DNA from: Leifsonia sp. NPDC080035
GTDB lineage: Bacteria > Actinomycetota > Actinomycetes > Actinomycetales > Microbacteriaceae
Length of the DNA: 64,000 bases
Assembly (NCBI RefSeq): GCF_040050925.1
Contig: NZ_CP157390.1
Location: 3,782,001 to 3,846,000 of the forward strand
Direction: 5' to 3'
The first letter of the stretch is position 1; each line of letters begins with the position of its first letter. The translations under genes and the position numbers were made by a program. Below the pieces are notes generated by a model. That model saw only the letters and a list, made by a program, of their open reading frames with translations. It was not told the origin of the DNA and searched no databases. Positions 28,699 through 36,413 of this stretch are shown here, piece by piece.

Positions 28699-31074
28699 CT
28701 AGAGCCGGTCGAACACCAGGGCGCGCCGCCGGGCGAACCGGTAGAAGAGCTCGATCCCGGCCGAGCCGAGGGCGCCGACGACGACGCCCCACAGGAGCGG
28801 CAGGTCGAGCGTGAGGTGCATCTCGAAGAACGTCGAGGTGAAGGGCAGCACGCAGACCAGCACGAACGCCGCCGCGACGCCGCCGAGCAGCCCCCAGCGC
28901 CACGGCGTGAGCGGCCGGGTCAGCACGCACAGGATCCAGAGCGAGACGCAGAACAGCGCGACGGTCGTCACGCTGCGGGCTTCGTGCAGCGGGATCGCGC
29001 GGTGCAGCGGCGCGTACGCGACGACCGCCGTGAGTCCCGCGATGACCCCGGTCGGGATGGAGTACTTCAGGATGCGCGGCAGCACGCCCGGCGTGTAAAT
29101 GCGTTTGTTGGGCGCGAGCGCGAGGAAGAAGGAGGGGATGCCGATCGCCAGCGTCGAGACCAGCGTGAGCTGGCGGGGCAGGAACGGGAACGGCCACAGC
29201 ACCGCGGCGCTCACCAGCGCGAGCAGGATGCCGTAGACGGTCTTCGCCAGGAAGATGTTGGACACCCGCTCCACGTTCGCGATCACGCGCCGTCCGGAGG
29301 CGAGCACGTTCGGGAGCCGGTCGAACCGGTTGTCGAGCAGCACCAGGCGCGAGACCGCCTTCGTGGCCGCCGTCGCCGATCCCATCGCGATGCCGAGGTT
29401 CGCGTCCTTGATCGCCATCGCGTCGTTCACGCCGTCGCCGGTCATCGCGACCGTGCGCCCGGCGTCCTTGAGCAGGCCGACCGCCGCGCGCTTCTGCTCC
29501 GGGCTCACCCGGCCGAAGATGCTCGCAGTCGCCAGCGCGTCCGCGAGCTCCTCGTCCGAGCGGAGGGTGGAGGCATCGATCGCCTCGCCCTCCAGGTTCA
29601 GCGCGCGCGCGATCGCCTCGACCGTGACCGGGTTGTCCCCCGACATGACGACGACGCGCACGGCCTGCTCCCCGAAGTAGCCGAGCGTCTCCGCCGCCTC
29701 CGGGCGCAGCGTCTCCCCCAGCACCACGAGCAGAGCCGGGACCACGGCGACACCCGTCAGCGGGACGTGCGTACCGTTCGGGAGCGGGTCGAGCGCGCGG
29801 GCGAGCGCGAGCGTGCGGCGACCGGTCGCCGCGATCTCGGTCGCCCGGGCGAGCTCCTCCGCGTGATCGCCCAGCACGCGCTCCGGCGCGCCGAGCACCC
29901 ACGAGGTCTCCTGGTCGTCGACGCGCATCGTCAGCCCGCTGTACTTGGTCGCCGAGCTGAACGGGATGCGCCTCTGCACCCGGAACCGGTCGCTGCGGAA
30001 CCGCGTGGACAGGATGCCGGAGGTGGCGTTGCCGGTGTCGTCCGCGCCGAACGCGGCGAGCGCGACCTCGGCGAGCTCCTGCGGCACCCCGGAGCCGAGG
30101 GGCTCCGTGCGCTCCAGGGTCAGCTCACCGGTCGTCAGCGTCCCGGTCTTGTCCAGGCACAGCACGTCCACGCGAGCGAGCACCTCGACGGCCGCCAACT
30201 CCTGCACCAGCACCTTGCGCGCGGCGAGCTGGATGGCGGCGACGCCGAACGCGAGACTCGTCAGAAGCACCAGCCCTTCCGGGATCATCCCGACCACCGC
30301 GGCGACGGCGTCGCGCAGGGCCCGGCGCCACCGCTCGTCGACGAAGAGCTCGCTCCAGCCGCCGTAGGCGAGCACGCGCCCGATCAGGGTGATCAGGATG
30401 ACCGGCCCGAGGATCCAGGAGAGGTAGACGAGGATGCGGTTGGTCGCGTCCCGCAGCTCCGAGTGCACGAGCGAGTGCCGGCGGATCTCGCTGGTCAGCT
30501 TGCTGGCGTAAGAGTCGGCGCCGACAGCGGTGACGACCGCGTACCCGGTCCCCGTCGCCACGTGCGAGCCGGAGAGCAGCTGGGCGCCCTCGTCCTTGAA
30601 GACGGGCTCCGACTCCCCCGTCAGAAGAGACTCGTCGAGGGAGAGGCCCGTGCTCTCGACGACCTCGGCGTCGGCGGGGATCTGGTCGCCCGGCCGAAGC
30701 ACGAGCAGATCGTCCATCACCACCTGCTCCAGCGGCACGGTCACGACGACGCCGTCGCGCCGCACCCTGCTCTCCGGTGCCGCGAGCAGGGCCGCCTTGT
30801 CGAGCACGCGCTTGGCCCGCAGCTCCTGGACGATGCCGATCAGGGCGTTGACGACGACGACGCCGAAGAAGAAGCCGTCGCGCAGGTCGCCGAGCAGCAC
30901 GACGACGACGAAGCACGCCGTCAGGATGCCGTTGAACAGCGTGAAGATGTTCTCCCGCAGGATGTCGCGCACCGACCGGGAGGTCGGCTGGCGCTGACTG
31001 TTCGCCCTGCCGTCCGCCATGCGCTCGGCGACCTGCGACGCGGTCAACCCCTCCCGCCTCCGCGCGTCGAGCAT
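28699..31074 (-). CDS. Cation-translocating P-type ATPase (CtpE-like)
   Basis: A 791-aa P-type pump. The actuator loop SLDESLLTGESEPV, the phosphorylation motif DKTGTLTTGEL, the HAD hinge TGDGVNDAMAIKDANLGIAMG and about ten membrane helices are present. It has no N-terminal metal-binding domain. The membrane motif GMIPEGLVLLTSLAF resembles the mycobacterial CtpE group implicated in calcium uptake; calcium is therefore a possible but unproven substrate. It is followed by acnA on the same strand with an intergenic operator-like palindrome. Confidence 0.88.
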   Translation of the reverse strand: MLDARRREGLTASQVAERMADGRANSQRQPTSRSVRDILRENIFTLFNGILTACFVVVVLLGDLRDGFFFGVVVVNALIGIVQELRAKRVLDKAALLAAPESRVRRDGVVVTVPLEQVVMDDLLVLRPGDQIPADAEVVESTGLSLDESLLTGESEPVFKDEGAQLLSGSHVATGTGYAVVTAVGADSYASKLTSEIRRHSLVHSELRDATNRILVYLSWILGPVILITLIGRVLAYGGWSELFVDERWRRALRDAVAAVVGMIPEGLVLLTSLAFGVAAIQLAARKVLVQELAAVEVLARVDVLCLDKTGTLTTGELTLERTEPLGSGVPQELAEVALAAFGADDTGNATSGILSTRFRSDRFRVQRRIPFSSATKYSGLTMRVDDQETSWVLGAPERVLGDHAEELARATEIAATGRRTLALARALDPLPNGTHVPLTGVAVVPALLVVLGETLRPEAAETLGYFGEQAVRVVVMSGDNPVTVEAIARALNLEGEAIDASTLRSDEELADALATASIFGRVSPEQKRAAVGLLKDAGRTVAMTGDGVNDAMAIKDANLGIAMGSATAATKAVSRLVLLDNRFDRLPNVLASGRRVIANVERVSNIFLAKTVYGILLALVSAAVLWPFPFLPRQLTLVSTLAIGIPSFFLALAPNKRIYTPGVLPRILKYSIPTGVIAGLTAVVAYAPLHRAIPLHEARSVTTVALFCVSLWILCVLTRPLTPWRWGLLGGVAAAFVLVCVLPFTSTFFEMHLTLDLPLLWGVVVGALGSAGIELFYRFARRRALVFDRL

Positions 31075-31096
31075 CCCCTCCCCCTTCCGGTACCCG

Positions 31097-31843
31097 TTAC
31101 GCTGCGGACTTCGCCGGTGGTTTCTGCGGGAACTGCCGCTTCACGACGAACCACGTGACCAGCAGGAGCGGGGCGTACAGCGGAACGCCCATCAGCAGCT
31201 TGGTGAACGCGAGTGCGCTGGTGGCCTCCGGGGAGTGCGCGAGATAGAGCGGGACCTGCACCAGGAGCCGTGCCGCGAACAGCAGGAACCAGAGGAAGGT
31301 GAGCGCCTGCATCACCCGGAACTTCGACTTCACGCTGCGCCAGGCCAGACCGTCGCCCATCAGGTAGCCGGCGGCCAGGCCGATCAGCGGCCAGCGCACC
31401 AGGATGGAGAGGAGGAGCGCGGCGCCGTAGGCCGCGTTCGTCCAGATGCCGAGCAGGAAGTTGTCCTCGCCGCGGCCGGTGATCAGCGCGAGGATCGCCG
31501 AGACGCCCACGCCGATCAGGCCGGCCATCGCCTGCGTCACCGGCGTCTTGCCGACGATGCGCACGACGGTGAAGATCACAGCGACCGCGACGGAGAGACC
31601 GATCGAGAGCGGGACGTTCTGCGTGAACGTGTAGAGGATGAGGAAGACGAGGCCGGGCAGGATCGTCTCCAGCAGCCCGCGGACGCCGCCGAGCGCCGCA
31701 AGCAGCGCGTGACCCGTCGACTCGTCACCCTCGGGCAGCTGGCCGATGCCGGACTTGCGGGCCGCCCGCGCGATGGACTCGCCGAGGGTCGCCGCGAGCT
31801 GCTCGTCCTTCTCCGGCTCGGCCGGCTGGTGGTTCTCGGTCAC
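31097..31843 (-). CDS. DUF3159 family membrane protein
   Basis: A 248-aa integral membrane protein with about six hydrophobic segments after a charged 50-residue N-terminus. Recognised as DUF3159 from ALGGVRGLLETILPGLVFLILYTFT. The family is confined largely to actinobacteria and has no settled function. It follows DUF3710 after 8 nt (same strand) in the conserved dut-DUF3710-DUF3159 run. Confidence 0.85.
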   Translation of the reverse strand: MTENHQPAEPEKDEQLAATLGESIARAARKSGIGQLPEGDESTGHALLAALGGVRGLLETILPGLVFLILYTFTQNVPLSIGLSVAVAVIFTVVRIVGKTPVTQAMAGLIGVGVSAILALITGRGEDNFLLGIWTNAAYGAALLLSILVRWPLIGLAAGYLMGDGLAWRSVKSKFRVMQALTFLWFLLFAARLLVQVPLYLAHSPEATSALAFTKLLMGVPLYAPLLLVTWFVVKRQFPQKPPAKSAA

Positions 31844-31851
31844 GGTTCGCC

Positions 31852-32496
31852 CTAAAGAGAGGAGTAACCGGCGTCCGGGCCCGTGCTCGGCGCGGCCGGC
31901 ATCCGCAGCGGGATGAGGTCGCGCGGCGGCATCGGAACGGAGCCGCGCACCACGACGATGCTGCGGAACAGGTCCTCGACGAGCGCTGCCGCGTCCGGCT
32001 TGACCGCCGCATCGCCCGCGATCACGCCGCGCAGGAACCAGCGCGGGCCGTCGACGCCGACGAAGCGAGCGACGCGGGTCTCCCCCGGCGCGCCCTGCGG
32101 GGCGGCGACGGGGATCTCGGCGACGAGCTCGGGTCCGAACACGCCGTCGCGCTCGCTCACCCGTCCGCCCTGACGCTGCACCTGCTCCGCGATCTGGCCG
32201 CGGATCTCGTGCCAGAGACCCGTGGAGCGCGGGGCCGCGAACGGCTGCACCTGCAGGGTGGAGTTGGCATAGTCGAGCCCGACGGCGACGACGCGCTGCG
32301 ACTCCTCCTCCACCTCCAGGCGCAGGTGCAGTCCCTCGCGCGGAAGGATCTTGACCCCGCCGAGGTCGACGTAGGGGCGGACCGGATTCGCCTCGCTCTC
32401 GTCGAGCGGACCTTCGGTCGCGCGGTCCTCCGGGGCGGACTTCTCCGCGTCGAGCGGCTGCTCGAGCTCGCCGGGGGTGTCGCTGCTGTCGGTCAA
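31852..32496 (-). CDS. DUF3710 family protein
   Basis: A 214-aa soluble protein. The first 40 residues are acidic and probably disordered; from NPVRPYVDLGGVKILP the DUF3710 domain runs through LQPFAAPRSTGLWHEIRGQI and ARFVGVDGPRWFLRGVI. No catalytic motif is apparent. It overlaps dut by 4 nt and precedes DUF3159, so the three genes should be one transcript. Confidence 0.85.
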   Translation of the reverse strand: MTDSSDTPGELEQPLDAEKSAPEDRATEGPLDESEANPVRPYVDLGGVKILPREGLHLRLEVEEESQRVVAVGLDYANSTLQVQPFAAPRSTGLWHEIRGQIAEQVQRQGGRVSERDGVFGPELVAEIPVAAPQGAPGETRVARFVGVDGPRWFLRGVIAGDAAVKPDAAALVEDLFRSIVVVRGSVPMPPRDLIPLRMPAAPSTGPDAGYSSL

Positions 32497-32951
32497 GCGT
32501 GTTCTCCTGCCTGGGTCACGGTGTATCCGGACGAGCCGAAGCCCGCTGTGCCGCGGTGGCTGTCCGGCAGGGTGTCGACGGGGATGAACTGCGCGCGCGC
32601 GATCGGCATGACGATCAGCTGGGCGATCCGGTCGCCGACGGCGATATCGTACGGCATCGACCTGTCGGTGTTCAGGACGGTCACCCGGATCTCCCCGCGG
32701 TAGCCGGCATCCACGGTGCCTGGCGCGTTCACGATCGTGATGCCGTGCCGCATCGCCAGGCCGCTGCGGGGGACGACGAACGCCGCATAGCCCTCCGGCA
32801 GCGCGATCGAGACGCCGGTCGGCACGGTGTGCCGCTCGCCGGGGCCGAGCGTGACGGCCTCGGCGGCGCAGAGGTCGGCGCCGGCGTCGCCCGGGTGCGC
32901 ATACGCGGGGACGAGCTCGGCGATGATCGGGACGTCGACGGTATCGGTCAC
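32493..32951 (-). CDS. dut: dUTP diphosphatase
   Basis: A 152-aa trimeric dUTPase hydrolysing dUTP to dUMP and pyrophosphate. All family motifs are visible: AHPGDAGADLCAAE, PRSGLAMRHGI, NAPGTVDAGYRGEI, VGDRIAQLIVMP and the C-terminal Gly-rich RGTAGFGSSG that closes over the substrate. It is the first gene of the dut-DUF3710-DUF3159 unit and is divergent from DUF3093. Confidence 0.97.
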   Translation of the reverse strand: MTDTVDVPIIAELVPAYAHPGDAGADLCAAEAVTLGPGERHTVPTGVSIALPEGYAAFVVPRSGLAMRHGITIVNAPGTVDAGYRGEIRVTVLNTDRSMPYDIAVGDRIAQLIVMPIARAQFIPVDTLPDSHRGTAGFGSSGYTVTQAGEHA

Positions 32952-32990
32952 GTGTCGAGGGTAGTGCAGAAGTCTGATCGAATAGGGGGT

Positions 32991-33455
32991 GTGAACAACA
33001 ACCTGACCGGCGAGCTGTACCGCGAGCGCCTCTGGGCGACGCCCTGGCTCTTCATCTCCACCCTGCTCGTCATCCCCGCCGTGATGCTCGTCTTCGCGCC
33101 CATCAACTTCACCGTCGGAGTGGTGCTCGCGATCGTGTTCTATGCCGCGATCGTCGTCGCGCTGCTCGTGTCCGCGCCGACCGTCCGGGTCACCGCGACG
33201 GAGTTCCAGGCGGGCAACGCGCGCATCCCGCTCGAGTTCATCGGGGAACCGAAGGCCTTCACCGGCGACGCGGCGACCCTCGAGCGCGGCCAGCGGCTCG
33301 ACGCCCGCGCCTGGCTGCTCATCCGCGGCTGGATCAAGCCGGTCGTGAAGGTGCCGGTGCTGGATGTGGACGACCCGGCCCCCTACTGGCTGATCTCAAC
33401 AAGAAACCCGGACCGACTGGTCCGGGTTCTCGATGAGGCTCGACTCGCGTCGTAG
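32991..33455 (+). CDS. DUF3093 family membrane protein
   Basis: A 154-aa protein with two adjacent transmembrane segments (about residues 13-63) followed by a soluble C-terminal domain ending DVDDPAPYWLISTRNPDRLV. Matches DUF3093. The GTG at 32991 is preceded by AGGGGGT and gives the family N-terminus (YRERLWATPW). The last codons contain a 10-bp hairpin that looks like a terminator. Divergent from dut. Confidence 0.85.
   Translation: MNNNLTGELYRERLWATPWLFISTLLVIPAVMLVFAPINFTVGVVLAIVFYAAIVVALLVSAPTVRVTATEFQAGNARIPLEFIGEPKAFTGDAATLERGQRLDARAWLLIRGWIKPVVKVPVLDVDDPAPYWLISTRNPDRLVRVLDEARLAS
33405..33428 (+). terminator. Hairpin inside the 3' end of the DUF3093 gene
   Basis: AACCCGGACC (33405-33414) pairs with GGTCCGGGTT (33419-33428), loop GACT. 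It lies inside the last coding region, 25 nt before the stop, between convergent DUF3093 and DUF4193 genes that are only 14 nt apart. A terminator embedded in coding sequence fits the compact spacing. Confidence 0.6.
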
Positions 33456-33469
33456 CGTGCGTGCGTCGC

Positions 33470-33763
33470 TCAGGCGGCGCACTCCACGCAGATCGGCCCG
33501 AGCTTGGTCTCGTGGTCGATCTGCGAACGGTGCTTCACCAGGAAGCAGTTCACGCAGGTGAACTCGTCCGCCTGGGGAGGCAGCACGACGACGTCCAGGT
33601 CGAGGTCCGACAGGTCCGCGCCCGGCAGCTCGTAGCCGCCCGGGTTGTCCGCGTCCTCAACGTCGACAACACCGGACATCTTGTCCGGAACTCGCTCCTT
33701 GAGGGCCTCGATCGACTCGGAGTCGTCCTCGGTCTTCCGCGGTGCGTCGTAATCCGTTGCCAT
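33470..33763 (-). CDS. DUF4193 family zinc-ribbon-like protein
   Basis: A 97-aa acidic protein recognised as DUF4193. The C-terminus carries paired CxxC motifs (CVNC and CVEC) that probably bind one zinc. The ATG at 33763 gives the family start ATDYDAPRKTEDDSE; a much longer frame upstream is non-homologous. It is divergent from sepH. Function is unknown. Confidence 0.88.
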   Translation of the reverse strand: MATDYDAPRKTEDDSESIEALKERVPDKMSGVVDVEDADNPGGYELPGADLSDLDLDVVVLPPQADEFTCVNCFLVKHRSQIDHETKLGPICVECAA

Positions 33764-33970
33764 GCCCATCCACTTCTCGTTGCGTAACGGCCGATTCTCG
33801 CAATCGGCGGCCATAGTTTGCATCAATCGCCAAGGAATAGCAAAACCACGCAGGAGCCTCTCAGCGATTGCTCGGTTGTCAACTTCCGGCACGCCAGAGG
33901 TATTCCCTGGAAACCCCCCATTCCCGTGGCATCCTGGCCCAGAACGAACGCGAGCTCGGAAGGCATCCAC

Positions 33971-35137
33971 ATGCAGGATTTGAAGGTCATCGGGGTCGAG
34001 AACGGTGCGATCGTCGCCGTCGGCGACGACGGTGAGCGGTTCCGCATCGCCGTCGACGACACGCTGCAGTCACGGATCCGTCAGGCGCGCCAGAACGCGT
34101 CCGCCGAGGCGCCCAAGTTCTCGCCGCGCGAGGTGCAGGCGCACATCCGCTCTGGCATGTCCGCCGAAGACGTCGCCGCCGTCACCGGAGCGCCCCTGGA
34201 GTACGTCCAGCGGTTCGAGGGACCCATTGTCGCCGAGCGCGAGCACATCGTCGCGAGCGCTCTCAGCGTCCCCGTCCACACCACGGTCGAGGTCGACCCG
34301 ATGGGCGAGGGCGACACGTTCGGATCGGTCATCCGCGAGCGGCTCGCCTCCCTCGGCGTCTCCGGGGAGCGCTGGGCGAGCTGGAAGGACAGCGAGACCG
34401 GCTGGATCGTGAAGCTCGAGTTCACCGCCGACGAGATCGACCACGACGCGCGCTGGACGTACGACGCCCGCAAGCACTCGCTCGCGCCGCTGAACTCCGA
34501 GGCGACCACGCTCTCCCAGGCGGGCGAGCTGCGCGGTGGCGCGCTCATCCCGCGGCTGCGCGCGGTGCTGCCGCACGAGGGCGAGCCGGACACCTCCCGC
34601 TTCGACAGCGGGGCGTTCACGTTCCCCGCTCCCCCGACCGACCTGCTGGGCCCGGAGATCACGCAGCCGATCGAGCCGCTCGTCCCGGGCCGCGCCAGCA
34701 ACTCCATCGCAGTGTCCGCCATCAAGCGCGCGGACGACGACACCCCGCGCGACCTGCACCAGACCGCCGACCTGCTGGAGGCCCTGCGCCGCCGCCGGGG
34801 CGAGCGCGAGCAGGCCGGCTACGAGGAGCGTCCGCCGGCGGAGCCGCCGCTGCAGACCAGCGCGTTCGACGAGCAGCCGACGCTGCTCGACCCGACGCCG
34901 CCGACGCCGCCGACGCCTGCCCCGTTCCGGATCGTCGAGGAGTCGATCACGCTGATCGATGTGGAGCCCGCGCCCGCGCCGGCCGCCCAGACGCCGCCCG
35001 CGTCGACTCCATCGTCGTCGCCCTCTCCCGGCCCTGCCGAGTCCACCGCGCCGTCCGGCCGCAGGAAGGGCCGCGCGGCGATGCCGAGCTGGGACGAGAT
35101 CGTCTTCGGCGCCCGCACGGACGACGACCTGGCCTGA
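33971..35137 (+). CDS. sepH: SepH-like septation protein
   Basis: A 388-aa protein of the actinobacterial SepH family, which in Streptomyces promotes FtsZ assembly at the septum. The N-terminal DUF3071 domain starts MQDLKVIGVENG and includes a predicted helix-turn-helix (SPREVQAHIRSGMSAEDVAAVTGAP). The remaining half is a Pro/Ala-rich disordered linker, ending in the short conserved WDEIVFGAR tail that is typical of the family. ATG 33971 has a GGAAGG ribosome site 8 nt upstream. It ends at a 23-bp stem hairpin. Confidence 0.88.
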   Translation: MQDLKVIGVENGAIVAVGDDGERFRIAVDDTLQSRIRQARQNASAEAPKFSPREVQAHIRSGMSAEDVAAVTGAPLEYVQRFEGPIVAEREHIVASALSVPVHTTVEVDPMGEGDTFGSVIRERLASLGVSGERWASWKDSETGWIVKLEFTADEIDHDARWTYDARKHSLAPLNSEATTLSQAGELRGGALIPRLRAVLPHEGEPDTSRFDSGAFTFPAPPTDLLGPEITQPIEPLVPGRASNSIAVSAIKRADDDTPRDLHQTADLLEALRRRRGEREQAGYEERPPAEPPLQTSAFDEQPTLLDPTPPTPPTPAPFRIVEESITLIDVEPAPAPAAQTPPASTPSSSPSPGPAESTAPSGRRKGRAAMPSWDEIVFGARTDDDLA

Positions 35138-35147
35138 CCGCGTCGTC

Positions 35148-35202
35148 GAAGGGCACGTCGTTGTCGCTTTCGCGCGCGAAAAGCGACAACGACGTGCCCT
35201 TC
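35148..35202. terminator. Bidirectional 23-bp stem hairpin
   Basis: GAAGGGCACGTCGTTGTCGC plus TTT (35148-35170) pairs perfectly with 35180-35202; the loop is nine bases. It separates the convergent sepH and phosphodiesterase genes and shares its core GGGCACGTCG with the hairpin at 21663-21699. Confidence 0.85.
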
Positions 35203-35215
35203 GGCGTCTCTGCGC

Positions 35216-36337
35216 CTAGGCGCCGAAGCGGAGCAGGGGGACGCGGGTCTCCTCGGCGGTGAGCGAGCCGTGCTGGCCGATCATGTTGCGGCCGGTGCGC
35301 TGCGGGTCCCGCCCGTCGTAGTAGGCGATGCGCTTGCGCGCCGCGACGAGCACATCCCCGATCCGCGGCGCCACCTCGGGATGCACGGCCGGGCCGAACC
35401 ACCCGGCCTCGATCGCCTCCGCCCGCGTCGCCACCCACGCCCGGTCGCCCTCGCTGTCCCGCCAGCGCGAGGCGACCGCGGCCGCGTCGGGCTCGCCGCG
35501 CTCGGTGTAGAGGTGCAGCATCCGCGGCTCCCCCGCGACGTCCAGGATGCCCTCCAGCAGCTCCGGCGCCCCGTCGTAGAGCACGTGCCCGGTCTCGGGG
35601 ACGTCGATGATGCCGTGGTCCGCCGTCAGCAGCACCGCACGGCGCGGGCCGAGCCGGCGGACGAGCCCGGCGACGAGGCCGTCCAGCGTCTCCAGGGCGG
35701 TGGTCCACTCCGGCGACTCCCAGCCGCGCGCGTGCGCGACCTGGTCGAGCTCGGCCACATACAAGTAGGTGAGGCCGGGACCGGACGCGGCGAGCACCTG
35801 CTCCGCCGCCTCGAAGCGCTCCGCGGGCGTCCGGCCGCCGATGAACCCTGCGCCGCGCAGCGCGGCGGCGGTGAACCCGGACCCCGCGTACTTCGGCAGC
35901 CCGATCGCAGTGGAGGTCACCCCCGCCTCCGCGGCACGCTCGAAGACGGTGCGGGACCGCTGCCAGGTCGCCGGGTCCATGAGCTCGTCCCAGCCGCTCA
36001 GTTGGTTGGTGAGCCGGCCGGCGCCGTCGCGGACCCGGTAGCCGACCATCCCGTGCTCGCCCGGCGTCGTCCCCGTCGTCAGCGTGGTGAGCGCGGCCGC
36101 CGTCGTCGTCGGGAAGCCGGAGTCGATGGTCGTGGCCTTGGTGAGCGCCGGCGCGAGCGTGCGCGCGTGCCCCGCGCGTGCCCGGAGGGCCGCGGCGCCG
36201 AGGCCGTCGACCACCACGACGAGCACGTGCTCCAACCGCGGCAGCCCGAGCGCGTTCTCCGCGCCGCACAGGGCCGCCAGGGAACTCGGCAGAACCGTGG
36301 CGAGGCTCGCCCTCGTCGTGAACGCGGCCGGTAGCAT
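35216..36337 (-). CDS. Alkaline phosphatase-superfamily phosphodiesterase
   Basis: A 373-aa metal-dependent hydrolase of the nucleotide pyrophosphatase/phosphodiesterase type. VLVVVVDGLGAAAL supplies the first metal aspartate and the nucleophile Thr is in GFPTTTAAALTTLTTG. LTADHGIIDVPE provides the Asp-His pair and GQHGSLTAEE the last histidine. The ATG at 36337 is my choice; 36346 is possible. It may act on nucleotides or phospholipid-like esters. It is divergent from parC, sharing about 75 bp. Confidence 0.8.
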   Translation of the reverse strand: MLPAAFTTRASLATVLPSSLAALCGAENALGLPRLEHVLVVVVDGLGAAALRARAGHARTLAPALTKATTIDSGFPTTTAAALTTLTTGTTPGEHGMVGYRVRDGAGRLTNQLSGWDELMDPATWQRSRTVFERAAEAGVTSTAIGLPKYAGSGFTAAALRGAGFIGGRTPAERFEAAEQVLAASGPGLTYLYVAELDQVAHARGWESPEWTTALETLDGLVAGLVRRLGPRRAVLLTADHGIIDVPETGHVLYDGAPELLEGILDVAGEPRMLHLYTERGEPDAAAVASRWRDSEGDRAWVATRAEAIEAGWFGPAVHPEVAPRIGDVLVAARKRIAYYDGRDPQRTGRNMIGQHGSLTAEETRVPLLRFGA

Positions 36338-36413
36338 GGGGGACATCCGGCCCAGTCTGACACAGCCGGACGGGACGGACCGGTCCGTCCCGCACGCCGA
36401 GACGAATGCACGA

